A stretch of 21,568 nt of DNA from a virus: positions 1-21,568 of IMG/VR virus record IMGVR_UViG_3300021437_000096; one strand, given 5' to 3'. This document shows positions 13,878 to 19,998 of this stretch, piece by piece. The stretch's first letter is position 1. Each line of letters begins with the position of its first letter. Both the position numbers and the translations under genes were made by a program. The notes under the pieces are model-generated. The model made no database searches and had not been told where the DNA came from. It was given only the letters and a program-made list of their open reading frames with translations.

Positions 13878-14231
13878 ATGAGATACGAAATAGAAAAAAT
13901 TAGCACCACAATTGCCAAAGAATTAGGCATTGAGTTAGAAGCACTAAAAACAAAATCACGTAAACAGGAATTAAAAGAGGCGCGCCATTGGTGCATGTAT
14001 TTTTGCTGTATTGAAAGGGCCGGCACTTTAAACGAAATTGGTTTATTCTTTGGCGGGCGTGACCATTCAACCGTTATCAATGCAAGGCGCACCATTCAAG
14101 ACCATATCCAAGTCGAAAGGCAATCGAAGCGAATTTTTGAACGGTTAAAAATATGTTTAGACCCTGTGTTAAACACAAATAACATTGACCCCGTATCAAT
14201 GGCAATGTTGAGCATGGCAAGTTTTGCATGA
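13878..14231 (+). CDS. Stand-alone DnaA domain IV-like protein
   Basis: A 117-residue protein carrying the DnaA C-terminal DNA-binding signature: TLNEIGLFFGGRDHSTVINARRTI, with GRDHSTV as the DnaA-box recognition helix. The preceding helices (IAKELGIELEALKTKSRKQELKEARHWCMYF) fit domain IV. There is no ATPase domain, and about 35 residues after the motif are unique. Such proteins could bind DnaA-box-like sites in the phage origin or compete with host DnaA. It sits directly after the DnaC-like loader and overlaps the next gene by ATGA. Confidence 0.75.
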   Translation: MRYEIEKISTTIAKELGIELEALKTKSRKQELKEARHWCMYFCCIERAGTLNEIGLFFGGRDHSTVINARRTIQDHIQVERQSKRIFERLKICLDPVLNTNNIDPVSMAMLSMASFA

Positions 14232-14452
14232 AACATGATAACCCCAATGCAGAAAGAATTGATAAGCGAACATTGTCATACACAATTGGGGGCGCTTATC
14301 GCTATCATGGAGGCAATAGAGAATTCATACTTCAGGAAGTGATACACGAAGGGACGGTTTTTCGGTTTGAGTGTGGCCATTGGTGCACCGACAATGTTTT
14401 TGTTGACCTTATTCAAATCAATCATAAATCAAAACAGCTTGAATTATTTTGA
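14228..14452 (+). CDS. Hypothetical early protein
   Basis: A 74-residue protein, starting in an ATGA overlap with the DnaA-like gene and ending in a TTGA overlap with the nuclease gene. It looks beta-rich (TLSYTIGGAYRYHGG, VIHEGTVFRFECGHWCTDN) with a Cys-x-x-x-Cys that could bind metal, and ends KSKQLELF. The last residues (QLELF) resemble a clamp-binding motif (QLxLF), which would let it dock on the beta sliding clamp; this is an inference from five residues. Function unknown. Confidence 0.55.
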   Translation: MKHDNPNAERIDKRTLSYTIGGAYRYHGGNREFILQEVIHEGTVFRFECGHWCTDNVFVDLIQINHKSKQLELF

Positions 14453-14814
14453 AAAACCCTGAATCAAACCTGCAAATTGCCTGTGTAAAATGGTTCCGGT
14501 TGCAATACCCGCAACGAATCATTGCCGCAATACCCAACGGAGGCAAACGCGGAATTATTACCGCATCCATCATGAAGGCTGAAGGGGTTTTGGCAGGAAT
14601 GCCTGATTTGATTATTCCCGAACCCTGTGAAGATTTTCACGGCATGTTCATTGAAATGAAAACGCCAACGGGAACAACATCGCCACATCAAAAAGAAATC
14701 CTTCGAAGGCTCAATAATTCAGGCTATGCCGTTTTTGTGTGCCGGTCGTTCGAAGATTTTCAAGCCGCTGTCAACAAATATTTTCAACAAACGTCAAAAA
14801 CAAATAAAATATAA
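14449..14814 (+). CDS. VRR-NUC endonuclease
   Basis: A 121-residue single-domain nuclease starting with TTG 14449 in a TTGA overlap. The start is supported because the first helix (ESNLQIACVKWFRLQYP) is part of the fold. Motifs of the VRR-NUC/PD-(D/E)XK family are in order: AAIPNGGKRGI, AEGVLAGMPDLII (Asp), GMFIEMKTPTG (E-x-K), SPHQKEILRRLNNSGYAVFVCRS. Phage VRR-NUC proteins cut branched DNA such as Holliday junctions and help resolve replication intermediates. It ends the early operon; the next gene's promoter overlaps its stop. Confidence 0.85.
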   Translation: MKNPESNLQIACVKWFRLQYPQRIIAAIPNGGKRGIITASIMKAEGVLAGMPDLIIPEPCEDFHGMFIEMKTPTGTTSPHQKEILRRLNNSGYAVFVCRSFEDFQAAVNKYFQQTSKTNKI

Positions 14815-14817
14815 ATA

Positions 14818-14825
14818 TATCTTTG
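14818..14825 (+). promoter_or_regulatory. -7 element for the sigma-like gene
   Basis: TATCTTTG at 14818-14825 is an exact TAnnTTTG match, with no good TTTG 19-21 bases upstream. The GTG at 14829 follows after three bases, as at the GTG of 1937. Confidence 0.55.
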
Positions 14826-14828
14826 CAA

Positions 14829-15623
14829 GTGTTGAACCGTGATAGCATAATATCGTTTGTTTATACCGACCCTGAACACAGGCTTGAACGGTTTTGCAAA
14901 ACGGTTACAAAGGGGCAGCTCAATGGAGATTGGGAGCAGCTCTTCAGCATCGTACTTGAAAAACTGTGCAGCCTTCCACACGATCAGGTTCATGACCTTT
15001 GGCAAATAAAACCAGGTTGTAAAACCCCGCTGATTTGGATTTGGCTTTACAACACTGCAAAGATTCAGGCAACCGGCAACCGTACACAGTATGAACGCGA
15101 AGTGCTCAAGCCAGCAGAGCAATTGCGCCACAACATTGACGACATTGCCGGAAATCTCGAATATGAGTTCAACCTCACCGACCGGCTGAACTATGAAAAC
15201 AATCTGATTGCGGCACAGGAAAAGTTCGAAACTCTTGTCAGCAGGTCTGCACCCCTTACCCGCATCATTTTAGAATCGTACCTGATTGGCAATATGAATG
15301 CCTCTGAGATTTGCCGCAAGGCAGGAGTGCCGTACAACTACTACCTGTCACAACTGCATGAAATTCATGGCATGGTAGAGGTATCGCTTGGCATTCACAG
15401 GCCACATCGGGCACCAAAAATCACACATATTCCAAGACCTTCGACCGGATGCAAGCGGTTAATTTACGTCTGTACGCATTTTAAGCGCGCCTGTGACGTT
15501 CCAAACTGGAAAAAGGTATCTTCAACCTTTGTAAGCAGAGAAAAACGCTTATATCGTCAAAAAACACTGTTTCCAATAAAACAGTTTTTGCCAAGGATTT
15601 ATCAAAACTTAGCGATTGTATGA
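14829..15623 (+). CDS. Putative sigma-70-like factor
   Basis: About 264 residues from GTG 14829. ATG codons are absent near the 5' end; TTG 14823 lies inside the promoter and TTG 14832 is a close alternative. The N-terminal half (DWEQLFSIVLEKLCSL, then LIWIWLYNTAKIQATGNRTQYER) resembles a divergent sigma region 2 of Bacteroidota phages. The HTH at ILESYLIGNMNASEICRKAGVPYNYYLSQLHEI fits region 4. It may direct late transcription: the head operon has no TAnnTTTG promoter. The last 60 residues (from CKRLIYVCTHFK) are basic and less protein-like, and contain a terminator hairpin, so the true end of the functional protein is uncertain. Confidence 0.5.
   Translation: MLNRDSIISFVYTDPEHRLERFCKTVTKGQLNGDWEQLFSIVLEKLCSLPHDQVHDLWQIKPGCKTPLIWIWLYNTAKIQATGNRTQYEREVLKPAEQLRHNIDDIAGNLEYEFNLTDRLNYENNLIAAQEKFETLVSRSAPLTRIILESYLIGNMNASEICRKAGVPYNYYLSQLHEIHGMVEVSLGIHRPHRAPKITHIPRPSTGCKRLIYVCTHFKRACDVPNWKKVSSTFVSREKRLYRQKTLFPIKQFLPRIYQNLAIV
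15561..15589 (+). terminator. Terminator-like hairpin inside the sigma-like gene's 3' end
   Basis: ACTGTTT (15566-15572) pairs with AAACAGT (15579-15585), extended by AAAA (15561-15564) with TTTT (15586-15589) around a bulged C; loop CCAATA. It lies about 35 bases before the annotated stop. Confidence 0.5.
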
Positions 15624-15850
15624 CAACACAACGGACTATACTTGGCCATCCATTTACGGAAGATGACATTATAACAACAACCAGTGTAAAGTCTTTCGAT
15701 AAGGACGGGAATCCCATTATTATAAGCAGTGTTCAACTGAACGGGGAATTCATCGGTAATAAAATTATAACTGCTCGAACACCCGATGAAGTCAAAGCGA
15801 CCGAACACATTACAGGAATGATTGTAGGCCCTGATAAACCAACACAATGA
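15620..15850 (+). CDS. Small hypothetical protein
   Basis: A 76-residue protein starting in an ATGA overlap with the sigma-like gene. It is Thr/Ile-rich and looks beta-stranded (TEDDIITTTSVKSFDKDGNPIIISSVQLNGEFIG), with no membrane segment and no recognised motif. The overlap on both sides places it in one operon running to the terminase genes. Confidence 0.55.
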   Translation: MTTQRTILGHPFTEDDIITTTSVKSFDKDGNPIIISSVQLNGEFIGNKIITARTPDEVKATEHITGMIVGPDKPTQ

Positions 15851-16113
15851 CCGACTTCATCATAACCCAGCTTTCAATCATTGCCCCGATTCAATTGGTG
15901 CTGTCATTGACGGGTATAATTCGCACCTTGAAGTATCGCATGTACGGTGCTGATTGGATTTCAAAATCATGGAAACCCTTCGATTGCCCTTTGTGTTTAA
16001 CATTTTGGGTGAGCCTGATTGTCAACTGCTATTTATACGGGATCGTTGGCTTTACAGTAGCCTGTATCAATGCCATGATCGCAGCAGAATTGGAAAGATA
16101 TTTTAAAAGATGA
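15847..16113 (+). CDS. Small membrane protein with CPLC motif
   Basis: An 88-residue protein with an N-terminal hydrophobic helix (IIAPIQLVLSLTGII), the motif FDCPLCLTFWVSLIV beginning a second helix, and a third hydrophobic stretch (LYGIVGFTVACINAMIAA). It has two or three predicted membrane passes. The (F/G)-x-CPLC-x-x-FW pattern occurs in small inner-membrane proteins of phages and bacteria. A holin-like role is possible by size, but the Cys pair and the lack of an adjacent lysin make that uncertain. ATGA overlaps at both ends. Confidence 0.55.
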   Translation: MTDFIITQLSIIAPIQLVLSLTGIIRTLKYRMYGADWISKSWKPFDCPLCLTFWVSLIVNCYLYGIVGFTVACINAMIAAELERYFKR

Positions 16114-16295
16114 AAGCATCACAACATAAAAGATTGCGAAAAATTGCCAAAAGAGCAACAAAACGCGATGACAAGCCTGGATTTTCCAGATTATACAAAG
16201 CCATGAAAAAGGTTTTTATTAGCAACGGCAAGGCCGGAATCAACAAATCAACAGGGCGTGGAGTAGTCCTTGCCTTTGAAAAAGTAATACAATGA
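16110..16295 (+). CDS. Small basic protein
   Basis: A 61-residue, strongly Lys/Arg-rich protein (SQHKRLRKIAKRATKRDD) with ATGA overlaps on both sides. Its charge suggests nucleic-acid binding, perhaps in packaging given the neighbouring terminase. No family recognised. Confidence 0.5.
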   Translation: MKASQHKRLRKIAKRATKRDDKPGFSRLYKAMKKVFISNGKAGINKSTGRGVVLAFEKVIQ

Positions 16296-16600
16296 AATTC
16301 ACCACTGAACAAATAGAAATTATCGAAGCCGCCCGTCCTGCATGGGAGGGACTTCAACATGCCGGCACAATCAATCTCGGCACAATGGCAATGAGCAACC
16401 TCAAAGACCTTTACAATTCAACCTTTGGCAAAGACGGCAAGAATCCCGAATGGTCACACGGTTGCATTGATTGCGTTATGAAGTGCATGGCGAAGTTTTA
16501 CAAAGACCCCAACGGGTTAGAAGCGGCCAGCATTGCAGGCGATGAGCAACCGGAAGCAAAGCCAACAAAGCCCGGCAAGAAAAGTTCCACCAAAAAGTGA
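16292..16600 (+). CDS. Hypothetical protein with Cys cluster
   Basis: A 102-residue protein in an ATGA overlap. It begins with a helix (TEQIEIIEAARPAWEGLQ), then GTINLGTMAMSNLKDLYNSTFGK, and a SHGCIDCVMKCMAKFYKD segment with three closely spaced Cys. It ends in a Lys/Pro-rich tail (KPGKKSSTKK). It lies just before the small terminase gene; similar 'H-x-C-x-x-C' small proteins precede terminases in other Bacteroidota phages as I recall. Function unknown, possibly metal binding. Confidence 0.5.
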   Translation: MKFTTEQIEIIEAARPAWEGLQHAGTINLGTMAMSNLKDLYNSTFGKDGKNPEWSHGCIDCVMKCMAKFYKDPNGLEAASIAGDEQPEAKPTKPGKKSSTKK

Positions 16601-16604
16601 AGCA

Positions 16605-17030
16605 ATGGGAGAGGTTGGGCATCCAAGAAACTTCAAAACCCCTGAAGACTTGGAAAGAGTTTGGAATGACTTTAAAAAGCATGTCGAAGATGTTGAATCT
16701 TTGAAATGGGAAAAAGTTCAGTATGTCGGTAAAGACGGCGACAGGGTAACTGATAATTTAAAAATTCCTTTAACAATTGAAGGATTCAAGCGATATTGCA
16801 GGGAAAATGGATATGGACTTGTGCAGCATTATTTCGATAATCAGGACAATCTATACACAAAATACATTGAAATCTGCCGCGCAATCAAGGAAGAGGTAAG
16901 GGAAAATCACATTATTGGAGGGTTGTTAAATGTGTTCAACCCATCCATTACACAACGTCTTCACGGCCTTACGGAAAAGCAGGAAACCAAACACGAAGGC
17001 GGTATTTCAATTAACATCAAAGAGGTGTGA
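16605..17030 (+). CDS. terS: Terminase small subunit
   Basis: A 141-residue protein starting at ATG 16605, just after the previous stop; the frame is open further upstream but overlaps that gene. The pattern GHPRNFKTPEDLERVWNDFKKHVE, PLTIEGFKRYCRENGYG, and IEICRAIKEEVRENHIIGGLLNVFNP fits terminase small subunits of the type in which a helical DNA-binding core is followed by an oligomerisation helix and a C-terminal tail (GGISINIKEV). It recognises the packaging site and recruits the large subunit, encoded next with a GTGA overlap. It is far from the portal gene (9 kb), an unusual separation. Confidence 0.75.
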   Translation: MGEVGHPRNFKTPEDLERVWNDFKKHVEDVESLKWEKVQYVGKDGDRVTDNLKIPLTIEGFKRYCRENGYGLVQHYFDNQDNLYTKYIEICRAIKEEVRENHIIGGLLNVFNPSITQRLHGLTEKQETKHEGGISINIKEV

Positions 17031-18220
17031 CGGATGTCGAAGTTGAAGTATCGACAGTCTTTACCAAAACCCGCAACACAACAAAGCGGATTGTAATCAA
17101 TCGCGGCGGTACCCGTTCAACAAAAACAGTTTCTTATGCACAGCTAATTGCACTGTGGTTGATTACCGGAATTCATTCAAAGAAAATGAAGCCGGACGAA
17201 TCAGGCGTGTTTACCATATTCAGACGGTTTAAGGCTGACATCGAACGAACGGTTTTAAACGATTGGCTTTTTGCGCTGGATCAACTTGGCATAACCGGAA
17301 TCATTGACGAAAACAAAACCCTAAAAACATACAGATTCGGGAAGCGTGTTGTTCGATTCATGGGTTGCGATGACGAAGCGGCTTTGCGTGGTTATGCTTC
17401 AACACATGCCTACATCAATGAAGGCGACCAGTGTTCATATTCTGCATTCACGCAAATTGCAGTCCGTACTTCAGGCAGGATTCACATCGACTTCAATCCC
17501 GACGATGAAGACATTTGGATAAACACTGAACTTGAGCAAAAAAGGGCCGTGCAAAAGGGTGATGTTGAAGTGATTATTTCAAGCTACCTGGACAATAGAT
17601 TTCTGTCAACGGAGCAAGTCGAAGAGATTGAGTGGCGCAAAGACAATGACCCGCAATGGTGGGCTGCATTCGGCATGGGCCAGTATGCCAGCAAACGTGG
17701 CAGAATATTCCAGTTTGACATAATTTCTGAAGTTCCACACGGCACAGAGTTCAAAGGGTATGGCCTTGACTTTGGATTTACCAATTCAAAAACGGCATTG
17801 ATTAAGTGTTGGGAAACGGAACGTGATTTATATTTTCAGGGATTGCTGTACGAATCCGGCCTGCAAAATCAGGATATTGTTGATAGGTTTGGTGAATTGG
17901 GAATTTCAAAAAAGGATTACATCGCTGCTGATTGGGCAGAGGCAAAAACAATTGAATTCATAAAACAAAAAGGGTACAACATCCACAATGCCAATAAGGA
18001 CGTTGAGTATGGTATCAGCTACATGAAGGGCAAGCGCATTCATTTGGTTGCCGGTGATGAAAACCTGCAAAAGAATTTCCGTGGCTACAAGTGGAAAGAG
18101 GATAAAAACGGAGTGAGCCTGAATGAACCAATAAAAATTGACGACCACTATCCAGATGCAGGCCGATATATCGCTACTTTCCGATTTATCAAACGCAGAC
18201 CTGAAGATTTTTTTCGATAA
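17027..18220 (+). CDS. terL: Terminase large subunit
   Basis: A 397-residue packaging motor starting with GTG 17027 in a GTGA overlap with terS. The ATPase domain has a deviant Walker A GGTRSTKT (residues 27-34), FRRFKADIERTV, and a Walker B-like AYINEGD (Glu132 catalytic). The nuclease domain has Asp248 in GYGLDFGFTNSKTA, an acidic residue in AADWAEAKT and Asp residues in DDHYPDAGRY. This is the PBSX/Terminase_3-like arrangement. The enzyme translocates DNA into the head through the portal and cuts concatemers. The gene ends the early-to-packaging operon; a 538-base region without a conventional gene follows. Confidence 0.9.
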   Translation: MTDVEVEVSTVFTKTRNTTKRIVINRGGTRSTKTVSYAQLIALWLITGIHSKKMKPDESGVFTIFRRFKADIERTVLNDWLFALDQLGITGIIDENKTLKTYRFGKRVVRFMGCDDEAALRGYASTHAYINEGDQCSYSAFTQIAVRTSGRIHIDFNPDDEDIWINTELEQKRAVQKGDVEVIISSYLDNRFLSTEQVEEIEWRKDNDPQWWAAFGMGQYASKRGRIFQFDIISEVPHGTEFKGYGLDFGFTNSKTALIKCWETERDLYFQGLLYESGLQNQDIVDRFGELGISKKDYIAADWAEAKTIEFIKQKGYNIHNANKDVEYGISYMKGKRIHLVAGDENLQKNFRGYKWKEDKNGVSLNEPIKIDDHYPDAGRYIATFRFIKRRPEDFFR

Positions 18221-18234
18221 ATTTATATCTTTTA

Positions 18235-18266
18235 TTTGTTTTTTATATATATTTGACTTTAATTTG
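18235..18266 (+). promoter_or_regulatory. Promoter before the RNA-rich region
   Basis: TTTG (18235-18238), 20 bases, TTAATTTG (18259-18266), one mismatch from consensus. An exact TATATTTG at 18248-18255 is an alternative -7 element without a matching upstream TTTG. Start near 18270. Confidence 0.45.
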
Positions 18267-18452
18267 CATCAGTTCTTTGAAAGTAACATTATAATCCGGT
18301 TATAGGACTTTAAAGCCGGAAAGTAATATAAGATAGTTGCTTTTGGTTGTAATTGCCGCAAGGTGATTGACAGTTAATCGAAAAGGTAAGACACTGTATT
18401 TTTGGGTAAAACCATTAAAGGAGATTTTCTCGATTACAACCAAAGGCAATAA

Positions 18453-18580
18453 ACATAGGTGGCGAAATTGGTAAACGCTAACGGAGCAAAGCGCGGATAG
18501 GCATTAAACGAACTGTACTACTGTCGAGGTAGGTAAATATCGTCCGAATGTCATGCAAGGTTCAAACCCTTGCCCTATGT
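18453..18580 (+). tRNA. tRNA-Leu-like element with enlarged centre
   Basis: Acceptor arms ACATAGG (18453-18459) and CCTATGT (18574-18580) pair perfectly. The D arm is TGGCGAAATTGGTAAACGC (18460-18478), as in bacterial tRNA-Leu. The T arm is CAAGG-TTCAAAC-CCTTG (18556-18572), extendable by G18555-C18573. The centre between D and T arms is 77 bases, against about 32 expected. No clean 5-bp anticodon stem with a T33-containing loop is visible, so the anticodon cannot be read. No 3' CCA is encoded. It may be an interrupted tRNA, a degenerate one, or a tRNA-like domain of the larger RNA. Confidence 0.5.
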
Positions 18581-18619
18581 TTCCCCCTTCAACCTTAATC
18601 AGTTGTGGGGGAGCAAAGC
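18483..18619 (+). repeat. 10-base direct repeat GGAGCAAAGC in the RNA region
   Basis: Copies at 18483-18492 (inside the tRNA-like centre) and 18610-18619 (3' side of the C5/G5 hairpin), 127 bases apart. Could mark a duplicated RNA module. Confidence 0.5.
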
Positions 18620-18758
18620 CAGAAGCACACGGCATCTTGAAAGTGGGAAATAATGGCTAAACAATAGCCAAGTAGTGCTTAAAAATCGTGACAACTGGAA
18701 AGACAGTCCCCTTGCCCCGTAGTTTAAACGCTACGGGGTGTAGGGCGTAGAAAGAAGT

Positions 18759-18932
18759 ATGAAATTACCAATTTATATACCAGCGAATCGCAGATTTTCA
18801 AACAAATTGCATTTGGCAATTTGGAATTGTGGCAGACGGCCTCAAACATTTTGGCAAGCGGTAAGAGATACAAGAATTACTCTGCGAAAAAACAACAAGC
18901 CAATTTTGGTTATTAAAAAAGGAGATGTTTAA
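18759..18932 (+). CDS. Small basic protein (57 residues)
   Basis: ATG 18759 to TAA 18932 encodes a 57-residue protein starting MKLPIYIPANRRFSNK and ending PILVIKKGDV. It is rich in Arg/Lys and Trp/Phe (WNCGRRPQTFWQAV). It is only three bases from the next start, and the next gene's Shine-Dalgarno (AAAAAAGGAG) is inside its last codons, which supports a real coding pair. The upstream AAAGAAG is a weak ribosome site. Function unknown; small and basic, so possibly nucleic-acid binding. Confidence 0.5.
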   Translation: MKLPIYIPANRRFSNKLHLAIWNCGRRPQTFWQAVRDTRITLRKNNKPILVIKKGDV

Positions 18933-18935
18933 AAT

Positions 18936-19187
18936 ATGAAATCAATAATATATCAAGCGGACGAAATTGAAGTAAAGGGGGAAATGGCTCAGTGGCTAAA
19001 CAATGATATTTATTTAATAGACTTGGAAGACCATGAACCCACATTTACAACAGCGGTGAAAACGTATTTGGATGAATGTTATTTGTTCCAAAAAGCGACC
19101 GGAATGAATGTATCAGAGTGGCTTTGCAAAAATCACCCTGAAATTTTTAATTCAGTAAAAGACACCATTTTTGGTAACAAAGATTAA
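18936..19187 (+). CDS. Hypothetical acidic protein
   Basis: An 83-residue protein with a clear AAAGGAG ribosome site 12 bases before the ATG. It is acidic, with a beta-type N terminus (IIYQADEIEVKGEMAQWL, DIYLIDLEDHEP) and a helical C-terminal half (TGMNVSEWLCKNHPEIF). No family recognised. It follows the 57-residue gene with a three-base gap and may use the promoter at 18235. Confidence 0.5.
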   Translation: MKSIIYQADEIEVKGEMAQWLNNDIYLIDLEDHEPTFTTAVKTYLDECYLFQKATGMNVSEWLCKNHPEIFNSVKDTIFGNKD

Positions 19188-19247
19188 ACTATGGAATGGA
19201 TTAATTGCTTATATTTATGGGCTTAGTAAAACATCAGGAGGGTTTAT

Positions 19248-19442
19248 ATGGAAAACGAATGGATTAAAGTAGAAGATAGGTTGCCAGACGTTAGTCAATT
19301 TGTGTTGGCTTATATTGGAGCCGAATGCCCAGTTTTATGCAATTACAAAGGGGACGGTCAGTTCTTGGCCTTAGATTACGTAATTTGGGATTTAGGGAAT
19401 ATTACCCATTGGATGCCATTACCCGAACCCCCTAAACAATAA
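19248..19442 (+). CDS. DUF551-like small protein
   Basis: A 64-residue protein with the DUF551 pattern: N-terminal WIKVEDRLPDVSQFVLAYI and C-terminal NITHWMPLPEPPKQ. These small phage and prophage proteins (sW...LP....vL........ThWmPLPepP) are widespread with no known function. It has a near-perfect Shine-Dalgarno (AGGAGG at 19236-19241), rare for Bacteroidota genes and suggesting high expression or transfer from an SD-using host. Confidence 0.75.
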   Translation: MENEWIKVEDRLPDVSQFVLAYIGAECPVLCNYKGDGQFLALDYVIWDLGNITHWMPLPEPPKQ

Positions 19443-19446
19443 ACCA

Positions 19447-19824
19447 ATGACAAAAGAAGATATTTTAGAAATATTCAATAAGAACACGGAAACTGCAAAA
19501 TTGGGGAGTGATGGGGAATATGAAACAATTAGGTGTATTTATAGCGAAGATTATGTTTCTATTGCAGAAACGATTTCCGAACTATGGCAGTCCGAAAACC
19601 TGAAAGAGATTGAAGCGAAAAACAAAAGGATTGCAGAATTGGAAGCGGGGTTTACCAGTTTCGGCAACTACCTTCTGTCAGACCGGCGCAAACAGTTGTT
19701 CCAGGAAAGTTACGATCAGGCAATCCAAGACGGTCAAAATCCTGTCCCTGTTGACGAAGCAATGAAGGGCGTGTGGCATTCTGACATTGAAAACTGGAAG
19801 GCCGAAATTGACAATGAAAAATAA
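19447..19824 (+). CDS. Hypothetical protein with coiled coil
   Basis: A 125-residue acidic protein four bases after the DUF551-like gene. An N-terminal helical part (TKEDILEIFNKNTE) is followed by a coiled coil (ENLKEIEAKNKRIAELEAGF) and a C-terminal segment VDEAMKGVWHSDIENWKAEI. Short phage proteins with such an 'x-x-K-x-x-R-I-A-E-L-E' coil are common accessory genes. Function unknown. Its last codons overlap the TTTG of the next promoter. Confidence 0.55.
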   Translation: MTKEDILEIFNKNTETAKLGSDGEYETIRCIYSEDYVSIAETISELWQSENLKEIEAKNKRIAELEAGFTSFGNYLLSDRRKQLFQESYDQAIQDGQNPVPVDEAMKGVWHSDIENWKAEIDNEK

Positions 19825-19825
19825 A

Positions 19826-19858
19826 TTTGCATATCTCGTTCCTGTGGATTTACCTTTG
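19826..19858 (+). promoter_or_regulatory. Promoter of the antirepressor leader
   Basis: TTTG (19826-19829), 21 bases, TACCTTTG (19851-19858). Predicted start is about 19862-19864, exactly at the 5' arm A1 of the leader RNA. Confidence 0.8.
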
Positions 19859-19862
19859 TGAT

Positions 19863-19998
19863 GCTGAAATACCAATGTTGGTCAACAACCATAAATCTTT
19901 AATTAAATCCTCGGAAGCGGGTAGGAGCAATCCCCCGAAAATGCCTTCATTGGTGTTTCAGCCTTCCGAGGATTTGTATGTTTATGCTGAAACACCAA
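19863..19998 (+). ncRNA. C4-like antisense/leader RNA of the antirepressor operon
   Basis: Segments in order: A1 GCTGAAATACCAA (19863-19875); B AAATCCTCGGAAG (19905-19917); a hairpin CGGG/CCCG + GGA/TCC with GCAA loop (19918-19937); A' TTGGTGTTTCAGC (19950-19962); B' CTTCCGAGGATTT (19963-19975); A2 GCTGAAACACCAA (19986-19998). B:B' is a perfect 13-bp complement, A':A2 is perfect, and A1:A' has one G-U. B' contains the Shine-Dalgarno GAGGA (19968-19972) and A2 begins at the G of ATG 19984. Segments A1+B (about 75 bases) could act as an antisense RNA on the A'-B' target. This is the logic of P1/P7 c4-icd-ant; homology to the C4 family is inferred. Confidence 0.7.

Larger units (their letters stand above)
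18270..18758 (+). ncRNA. Candidate large structured RNA, about 0.5 kb
   Basis: This gene-free stretch holds hairpins in series. CCGG/CCGG with ATTA/TAAT is at 18288-18327. A 17-bp helix with one G-U pairs 18337-18353 with 18433-18449 and encloses several small stems. The tRNA-Leu-like element is at 18453-18580. CCCCC..CAAC pairs with GTTG..GGGGG at 18583-18611. AAGCAC pairs with GTGCTT (18623-18680) around TGGCTA-AACAA-TAGCCA. CCCCGTAG pairs with CTACGGGG at 18715-18738. GGAGCAAAGC is repeated. Size, density of stems, phage context and an embedded tRNA recall the large ornate phage RNAs (GOLLD/ROOL class), but I cannot confirm membership. Ends are estimates. Confidence 0.5.

Noticed and set aside
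14784-15131. Leftward 115-residue frame
   Set aside because: Antisense to the sigma-like gene and its promoter; no coding signal.
19192-19227. 11-codon frame MEWINCLYLWA before the DUF551-like gene, resembling that gene's start
   Set aside because: AATGGATTAA is shared with the next gene's start, perhaps a small duplication or leader peptide, but too short to support.
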